Of a stretch of 64,000 nucleotides of DNA, positions 58,714 to 64,000 are shown one piece after another. Source of the stretch: an uncultured Clostridia bacterium (GTDB lineage: Bacteria > Bacillota > Clostridia > Christensenellales > Borkfalkiaceae). Numbering within the stretch: the stretch's first letter is position 1; the number at the start of each line of letters is the position of its first letter. The notes beneath the pieces are model-generated. The model saw only the letters and a list, made by a program, of their open reading frames with translations. It ran no database searches and was not told the origin of the DNA. Location: positions 1 to 64,000 of the forward strand of contig CALVXB010000005.1 of the NCBI GenBank assembly GCA_944368775.1, given 5' to 3'. The translations under genes were made by a program, and so were the position numbers.

Positions 58714-59571
58714 ATGAAGCTCGCACAAAATTGGAAGGACTACGCCGTCCTCGCCACGGGCGGCGGCTATAAATTGGAGCGCTGGAAAGACGTCGTCCTC
58801 CTGCGCCCCGACCCGCAGGTCATCTGGCCGGCGCGGCAGGACCTGTTCGCTTATCCCGGGCTGTCGGCGGTGTACCGCCGCAGCGAAAAGGGGGGCGGCG
58901 CGTGGGAATACCGCAAGCCCGTTCCGCCCGATTGGACCATCGCCTACGGCGACCTGCGCTTCAAGATCAAGCCGATGGGCTTCAAGCACACGGGGCTGTT
59001 TCCCGAGCAGGCGGTGCATTGGGAGCAGACTGCCTCCCTCATCCGCGGCGCGGGGCGCAAGGTCAAGGTGCTCAACCTCTTCGCCTACACGGGCGGGGCT
59101 ACGGTCGCCTGCGCCAAGGCGGGCGCGGAGGTCACCCACGTCGACGCCGCCAAGGGCATGGTCGAACGCGCGGGGGAGAACGCCCGTCTCTCGGGCATCA
59201 CCTCCGGCATCCGCTACATCGTCGACGACTGCGCCAAGTTCGTCCGCCGCGAGATCCGCCGCGGCAACCGCTACGACGCGATCGTCATGGATCCGCCCTC
59301 GTACGGGCGGGGGCCGGGCGGCGAGATGTGGAAGATCGAGGCCGACCTTTTCCCCTTCGTGCAGCTGTGCGCGCAGCTGCTCTCGGACGAGCCGCTCTTC
59401 TTTCTGATCAACAGCTACACGACCGGGCTGCAGCCGATGGTGCTGCACAACATCCTGCGGCTTTGCCTGCCGCAATACAAAGGAAACATCGACGCCTACG
59501 AAGTCGGCCTCCCCACCGAGGAGGGCATCCCGCTTCCGTGCGGCGCGGGAGGGATCTTTATCCATGGATGA
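58714..59571 (+). CDS. RlmI-like class I SAM-dependent rRNA methyltransferase
   Basis: A 285-residue protein. VLNLFAYTGGATVACAKAGA is the SAM-binding motif of RlmI/RlmK-like m5C or m7G rRNA methyltransferases, and YDAIVMDPPSYGRG the catalytic DPPS/Y motif. The N-terminal 100 residues form a mixed domain without the PUA typical of RlmI. The ATG at 58714 is 10 bases after the ileS stop. It overlaps the pseudouridine synthase by 8 bases; both probably modify rRNA. Confidence 0.83.
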   Translation: MKLAQNWKDYAVLATGGGYKLERWKDVVLLRPDPQVIWPARQDLFAYPGLSAVYRRSEKGGGAWEYRKPVPPDWTIAYGDLRFKIKPMGFKHTGLFPEQAVHWEQTASLIRGAGRKVKVLNLFAYTGGATVACAKAGAEVTHVDAAKGMVERAGENARLSGITSGIRYIVDDCAKFVRREIRRGNRYDAIVMDPPSYGRGPGGEMWKIEADLFPFVQLCAQLLSDEPLFFLINSYTTGLQPMVLHNILRLCLPQYKGNIDAYEVGLPTEEGIPLPCGAGGIFIHG

Positions 59572-60259
59572 ACCGAATATTCTCTACGAGGACAACCACA
59601 TCATCGTCGTCATGAAGCCGCAGGGCGTGCCCTCCTGCGGGGACGAGAGCGGAGACGACAGCCTGCTCGAGGCGGTGCGCCGCTATATCAAAGTGACGTA
59701 CGACAAGCCGGGCAACGTGTACGTTGGGCTCATCCACCGCCTCGACCGCCCGACGGGCGGGGTGATGGTCTTTGCCAAGACGAGCAAGGCGGCCTCCCGC
59801 CTCGCCGAGCAGATGCGCGGCGGCGATTTTGAAAAAAAATACTTCGCCGTGCTCGCCGCCGTCCCGCGCGAGCAAAAGGCGACGCTCGTCAACTATTTGA
59901 AGAAGAACCCCATCAACAACATGGTCTACCTCTGCCCGCAGACGACGGAAGGGGCAAAAAAGGCGTCGCTCGACTACGAGGTGCTGGAGGAGAAGGGGGG
60001 CTGCGCGCTCGTGCGCGTCCGCCTGCACACCGGCCGCACCCATCAGATCCGCGTGCAGATGGCGGGCATCGGCTGCCCCGTCTACGGGGATATGCGCTAC
60101 GGCGGCGAAAACGCGAAGAAGGGCGGCCTCGCCCTGTGGGCGTATTCGCTCGCCTTCACCCATCCCGTCACGCACGAGCGCATGCGCTTTCTGCTCGAGC
60201 CGCCCGCAGACAGCGCGCCGTGGAAGCATTTCGACCTGCAAAAGGCGATGGAAATGTGA
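59564..60259 (+). CDS. RluA-family pseudouridine synthase
   Basis: A 231-residue enzyme. ILYEDNHIIVVMKPQGVPSC begins the fold and the catalytic Asp lies in HRLDRPTGGVMVFAK. RLHTGRTHQIRVQMAGIGCP closes the active site. It isomerises uridine in rRNA or tRNA. It lacks an S4 domain, as do several short RluA members. Translationally coupled to the methyltransferase gene. Confidence 0.92.
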   Translation: MDEPNILYEDNHIIVVMKPQGVPSCGDESGDDSLLEAVRRYIKVTYDKPGNVYVGLIHRLDRPTGGVMVFAKTSKAASRLAEQMRGGDFEKKYFAVLAAVPREQKATLVNYLKKNPINNMVYLCPQTTEGAKKASLDYEVLEEKGGCALVRVRLHTGRTHQIRVQMAGIGCPVYGDMRYGGENAKKGGLALWAYSLAFTHPVTHERMRFLLEPPADSAPWKHFDLQKAMEM

Positions 60260-60328
60260 CGGCGGCGTAAAAAATGGCGGGGGCGGCGGCGAAATCGTCA
60301 AATTTTTGCCGAAAGCGAGAAAATGCGT

Positions 60329-60357
60329 TTGACAAACCCCCGCATATAAGGTAAAAT
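60329..60357 (+). promoter_or_regulatory. Sigma-A promoter for the surface protein
   Basis: TTGACA (60329-60334), 17 bp, TAAAAT (60352-60357). Confidence 0.8.
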
Positions 60358-60427
60358 AATTAGGTACAATCGTTTTCCGGGCCCCTATGCAACGGCGGGC
60401 CCGCAATGATGCATCGGGAGCAAAGGA

Positions 60428-62509
60428 ATGAATAAACAAAAAGTCAGCATACTCACATTATTGGTCGCTTTTGTGTTCAGCATGGCGGCGATGTGTATAT
60501 CGTTCGGCGTGACCGCCGTGCGCGCAGAAGATACCGTCGAGGCAGACGATATCTTTACCACCTCCGGCGGCGCCGGCCTTGACAGCGAAGGGGATTACCT
60601 CACCTTCACGACGGGCAGCGCAGACGACGGCATGTCCGTCTCCTTCCGCCGCAACCTCGCCCTCAAATGGTATGCCTTCGACGGCGAGCCCGCCATCGGC
60701 GGCGACCACTCCGTACATTATTTTGAACTGACGTTCGCGCTGGAAAACACCGACTTTGACAGCTTCACCGTCGCGCTGGAAAGCACGCAGATGAGCATGA
60801 GCAAAGAGGGCAAGACCACCAACGAGATCGTCTTTACCCCCAATGGCGGCAGCCTGACCGCCGTCGTCAACGGCGAAGGGGATGGCGTCACCGTCTCCGC
60901 GTCCGATGAGATCACGATCGCCCTGTCCGAACCTGCCGGCGCCGAGGGCTACGGCGACTTTACCGTCTCCGTCAACGGCGAGCAGGCGGGCACCTTCACC
61001 AACATCGGGCTGTATTACGCCGAGTACGCTTCGTCCTCGTCGGATACGCCCATTACCCCGCTCACCTTCTCGGCGGACACCGACGGCGAAGTCACCTTTG
61101 AAGTCCGCTCGCTCAACGGCCAGAGCTTCGCGCTGGAAAACGGCGAAGTCACCGACGACGCGGCCCCCGTGCTCGTCATCGACACCGAGATCAAGCAGCT
61201 TCTGCTCGGCACCGAGACGGATTTTGATACCGTCGCCATCGACGTCTGCTCCTCGACGGTCACCACCGACCGCTATTACCTCGCAGACGGCACGCCCGCA
61301 ACTTCCGACGAGGGCGAGCCCGTCGACCCCGCGTTCGAGGACGGCGACCTCGTCGGCTACAACGACTTTGAAAGCGACAAGCGCTTCTTCGAGACCGACT
61401 TCGGCGGCAACATGGGCGGCGGCGTCAGCATCGCGTTCGAGCTGACGGACGGCAACGCCAATTCCGCCTACTACTTCATCGAGTGGTACGCGACCGAAAC
61501 GGACGAAAACGGCCATATCCGCGTCGTCCATCCCGACACGGTCGTCGATACGCCCACCATCACCTTCGAGGATCCGAGCGCCTATCAAGAAGAAGTGGAC
61601 GCCGCCGCCGTCGACGAGGACGGCAACAGCGTGCAGGTCGGCGAGGGCGCCTACTACTACCTGCCCTCCCTCCGTTCGTACGTCTATGACGCGACCTGCG
61701 GCTACACCGACATGACCTTCAACATCTACTACCGCACCTACACCGGCGACACGCAGACCACCTCGGGCGACTACAACGAGCTGCGCATCGAGCTGGATGC
61801 GGAGGGGCTGTACGAGTTCCGCGTCGTCCCCGTCAACCGCGCGGGCAACGCCATGGTCGGCATGTTCGAGAATGGCGAAGGCACCATCTCCACCTCCAAC
61901 GTGTGGGATGCGGAAAACCTGACCACTTTCCGCTTCCGCGTCTCCTACAACGGGCCTTCCATCGAGGAGCCGGAAGAGGGCGAGGTCGGCTACGTCGACG
62001 TCTCGTATGATTTTGAAGACTTCGACATCATCGCCCTGGGCGACTACCAGACCCGCTACAAACTGTACCGCCTCGACCTCAACGAGGGCGCCGAACCCGC
62101 ATCGGTGAGCGAAGTGCTCGCGGCAGAAGGCAGCACGGTCACCGAAAACAGCTTCGGCACCTGGACGGAGATCGCCGTCGAGGACAGCAGCCTCGAAGAG
62201 GACGAAGGGGACAACGTCTACGAGTGGGATCCCGATTCTTCCCTCAGCTTCGTGCCGCAGGGCACCGGCTTCTATAAGCTGGTCGTCGAGGTCGCCTCCG
62301 CGAATATGCCCGTCGCCACCGCTTCGCAGGTCATCAACGTCACTTCGGAAGCGGACGTCGTGCCCGAGATCACCTATTGGTTGCAGGAAAACCTGACCTC
62401 CGTCATCTTCCTCGGCATCGGCGTGCTCTGCCTGATCGGCATCATCGTCGTGCTGCTCATCAAGCCGAAGGACAAAGACGAAAAGGCGAAAGACAAAGAC
62501 CGCGCGTAA
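60428..62509 (+). CDS. Large secreted, membrane-anchored surface protein of unknown function
   Basis: A 693-residue protein. A signal peptide covers about 1-35 (SILTLLVAFVFSMAAMCISF). The long extracellular part is acidic, rich in Asp, Glu, Thr and Tyr, with beta-sandwich-like stretches but no recognised domain. One membrane helix (about 655-680) and a charged cytosolic tail KDKDEKAKDKD end it. Similar architecture to sortase-independent surface proteins of gut Clostridia. It has its own promoter and stands alone. Confidence 0.72.
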   Translation: MNKQKVSILTLLVAFVFSMAAMCISFGVTAVRAEDTVEADDIFTTSGGAGLDSEGDYLTFTTGSADDGMSVSFRRNLALKWYAFDGEPAIGGDHSVHYFELTFALENTDFDSFTVALESTQMSMSKEGKTTNEIVFTPNGGSLTAVVNGEGDGVTVSASDEITIALSEPAGAEGYGDFTVSVNGEQAGTFTNIGLYYAEYASSSSDTPITPLTFSADTDGEVTFEVRSLNGQSFALENGEVTDDAAPVLVIDTEIKQLLLGTETDFDTVAIDVCSSTVTTDRYYLADGTPATSDEGEPVDPAFEDGDLVGYNDFESDKRFFETDFGGNMGGGVSIAFELTDGNANSAYYFIEWYATETDENGHIRVVHPDTVVDTPTITFEDPSAYQEEVDAAAVDEDGNSVQVGEGAYYYLPSLRSYVYDATCGYTDMTFNIYYRTYTGDTQTTSGDYNELRIELDAEGLYEFRVVPVNRAGNAMVGMFENGEGTISTSNVWDAENLTTFRFRVSYNGPSIEEPEEGEVGYVDVSYDFEDFDIIALGDYQTRYKLYRLDLNEGAEPASVSEVLAAEGSTVTENSFGTWTEIAVEDSSLEEDEGDNVYEWDPDSSLSFVPQGTGFYKLVVEVASANMPVATASQVINVTSEADVVPEITYWLQENLTSVIFLGIGVLCLIGIIVVLLIKPKDKDEKAKDKDRA

Positions 62510-62651
62510 GCAGCGGCACCATACCAAGCCACATCGCGGCGGACCGAAGGGTCCGCCGCTTTTGCTTGCCTGCATCCCTCTGCCCGCGCAGCCCGCCGCC
62601 GGCCGCGGCAGGGGAATGCCGCTTTCGCGCGCGGCTTTTTCAAAAAAATTC

Positions 62652-62680
62652 TTGACGAAACGCGCCGCATATATTATAAT
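62652..62680 (+). promoter_or_regulatory. Sigma-A promoter of the hydrogenase-related genes
   Basis: TTGACG (62652-62657), 17 bp, TATAAT (62675-62680). Confidence 0.8.
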
Positions 62681-62714
62681 TATTTTGATAAAGAATATCG
62701 GAGAGGTTATCGTT

Positions 62715-62963
62715 ATGGTTCTGAAAGTATGTGTGGGCAGTTCCTGCCATCTGCGCGGCTCGTACGACGTCATCGAAGAGATGAAGCGCCTGATCAAAAA
62801 GTACGGCGTGGAGGACAAGATCGACTTGCAGGCGACCTTCTGCGTCGGCAACTGCGTCAACGGCGTATCCGTCCTCGCAGACGAAGTGCTGCTGCACAAC
62901 GCCAACAAGGATAACTGCGAGGAGCTCTTCCTCACGCAGGTCTATCCGCTTTTGAGCAAGTAA
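62715..62963 (+). CDS. Thioredoxin-like [2Fe-2S] ferredoxin (NuoE/HymA-like)
   Basis: An 82-residue protein. Cys6 and Cys11 in KVCVGSSCHLRGS, and the pair in TFCVGNCVNG, provide the four ligands of a thioredoxin-fold [2Fe-2S] cluster. It likely passes electrons to the hydrogenase-like protein, whose gene starts 16 bases after its stop. GAGAGG precedes the ATG. Confidence 0.87.
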   Translation: MVLKVCVGSSCHLRGSYDVIEEMKRLIKKYGVEDKIDLQATFCVGNCVNGVSVLADEVLLHNANKDNCEELFLTQVYPLLSK

Positions 62964-62979
62964 GCGCGGGGGTACGGCC

Positions 62980-64000
62980 ATGATCCAGTACCTCGACTTC
63001 AAAGACGCGCGCTGCAAAGACTGCTACAAGTGCCTGCGCGAATGCCCCGTCAAGGCGATCAAGGTGGTCGACCACCACGCCAAGATCATCGACAGCCGCT
63101 GCATCCTCTGCGGCCACTGCACCGAGGTCTGCCCGCAAAACGCCAAAAGCGTGCACAGCGAGCGGCAGGAGGTGGAGCGCCTGCTCGCGGGCGGCAAGGT
63201 CATCGCCTCCGTCGCGCCCTCCTTCGTTTCCAGTTTCGGCCTGCAAGACTTCAACGTCATGCGCCTCGCGCTGGGCAGGCTGGGCTTCGCCGACGCGGAG
63301 GAGACGAGCATCGGCGCGCGCGAAGTGACGGCGCAGTACAAAAAACTGCTCGAAGGGCACACCTTCCAAAACTTCATCACCTCCTGCTGCCCCGCCGTCA
63401 ACACCATGATCGCGCTGTATTACCCGAAGGCGCTGCAATACCTCGCGCCCGTCGATTCGCCCATGGTCGCGCACGCCAAAATGATCCGCAAAAAGCACCC
63501 CGACGCCAAAGTCGTGTTCATCGGCCCCTGCATCGCCAAAAAGCGCGAGGCGCGCGAGAGCGGCGTCGTGGACGGCGTGCTCACCTTTGAAGACCTTTCC
63601 GCCATGTTCGCGGACAAGGGCGTCGACCCCGCGGCCATCGCCCGCATCCCCGTCAAGGAGGGGGGCTCGGCCAACCGCGCCAAGTACTACCCGATCAGCC
63701 GCGGCGTCATCAAGTCCTTCGACAGCTACGTCGACGGCTACGAATTTGTCGCCGTAGACGGCGCCGCCAAGTGCAAAGAGGTTCTCGAAAATATCGAGAG
63801 CCTTTCGGGCATGTTCATCGAAATGAACAGCTGCGACTCGGCGTGCGTCAACGGCCCCTGCTCGCTCGCCCTCAAGGCGGGCGCGCTCAAGGCGAATGCC
63901 GACATCCGCCAATATGTGCAGAAGGATCTCAGCGAACACGCCGCCGCGCCCTACGAGCCGGCGCAGGACATCGACTTCACCTGCATCCACGAGCGCAAGC
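62980..64000 (+). CDS. [FeFe]-hydrogenase large-subunit-like protein (5' part, probably sensory)
   Basis: Open to the window edge (340 residues). Two 4Fe-4S motifs come first: CKDCYKCLRECP and CILCGHCTEVCP. H-cluster motifs follow in altered form: TSCCPAVNTMI (L1), GPCIAKKREA (L2) and EMNSCDSACVNGP where L3 would be ExMxCxxGCxxGGG. Such divergence is typical of group C/D sensory hydrogenases, which often continue into PAS domains and sit beside SpoIIE-type phosphatases. The ATG at 62980 has no strong ribosome site, only CGCGGGGGTAC. Confidence 0.85.
   Translation, partial: MIQYLDFKDARCKDCYKCLRECPVKAIKVVDHHAKIIDSRCILCGHCTEVCPQNAKSVHSERQEVERLLAGGKVIASVAPSFVSSFGLQDFNVMRLALGRLGFADAEETSIGAREVTAQYKKLLEGHTFQNFITSCCPAVNTMIALYYPKALQYLAPVDSPMVAHAKMIRKKHPDAKVVFIGPCIAKKREARESGVVDGVLTFEDLSAMFADKGVDPAAIARIPVKEGGSANRAKYYPISRGVIKSFDSYVDGYEFVAVDGAAKCKEVLENIESLSGMFIEMNSCDSACVNGPCSLALKAGALKANADIRQYVQKDLSEHAAAPYEPAQDIDFTCIHERK

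Noticed and set aside
1..64000. tRNA or rRNA genes
   Set aside because: No cloverleaf with the usual T-loop GGTTCRANNCC pattern or rRNA segment was noticed; a tRNAscan run would be needed to exclude a missed tRNA.

Overview
The window looks like a chromosomal segment of a spore-lineage Clostridia (Bacillota), probably a gut anaerobe. Housekeeping genes are GC-rich and include SpoVT, SpoVB-type flippase, YabN/MazG, a T-box-controlled ileS and a sensory [FeFe]-hydrogenase-like protein. No rRNA or tRNA gene was seen, so the taxon is inference.

Region 1 (1-11.7 kb) is a surface glycosidase locus. It has a LytTR regulator and GHKL kinase, then a secreted beta-glucosidase-like GH3 protein with permuted domain order, a lipoprotein with Ig-like repeats, and a second GH3 protein anchored at both ends. 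The 3' end of another GH3 gene opens the window. Region 2 (11.8-16.5 kb) is an old, partly decayed accessory island: a PPP-type phosphatase, small unknown genes, stumps of a cREC gene and a SLOG gene, and a soluble FtsH-like AAA+/M41 protease.

Region 3 (16,531-40,790) is a 24.26-kb integrative element. A host WYL-LRR regulator gene is split exactly between codon 18 (ending at 16,530) and codon 19 (starting at 40,791), and the two halves rejoin in frame. The element ends carry 14-bp inverted repeats, each 11 bp from a shared AC dinucleotide, and a large serine recombinase lies 90 bp from the right end. The element also has a HUH replication protein and a sigma-like small protein. Its AT-richer cargo holds intact relatives of the Region 2 genes, a Cas4/RecB-like DUF2779 nuclease, a PD-(D/E)XK protein, a WYL regulator, Cys-rich small proteins and a UDG-like protein.

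The most unusual feature is a set of cargo proteins resembling pieces of core cell machinery with the catalytic motifs missing: a DnaE-like polymerase remnant, an FtsK-motor-like protein, an FtsK-gamma-like winged helix, a stretch resembling RNA polymerase beta', an SMC/RecF-like ATPase and a DnaQ-like exonuclease. Many cargo transcription units start from the same unusual promoter: a 16-bp palindrome close to GTACCGATTTTGGTAC, exactly 11 bp, then a TATAAT-like -10. My working hypothesis is a co-regulated stress or anti-phage island of inactive mimics or decoys, controlled by a WYL-type or similar regulator. This rests on motif reading only.

Region 4 (40.8-64 kb) returns to ordinary GC-rich chromosome: the 3' half of the split WYL-LRR gene (also frameshifted), spoVT, spoVB, mazG, dus, an acyltransferase-like membrane protein, an AMP-forming ligase, two zinc-ribbon membrane proteins, a Trk/Ktr potassium system on the minus strand, a nitrilase-like gene, ileS with a T-box leader, an rRNA methyltransferase-like gene, a pseudouridine synthase, a large surface protein, and a thioredoxin-like [2Fe-2S] protein followed by the start of an iron hydrogenase-like gene.
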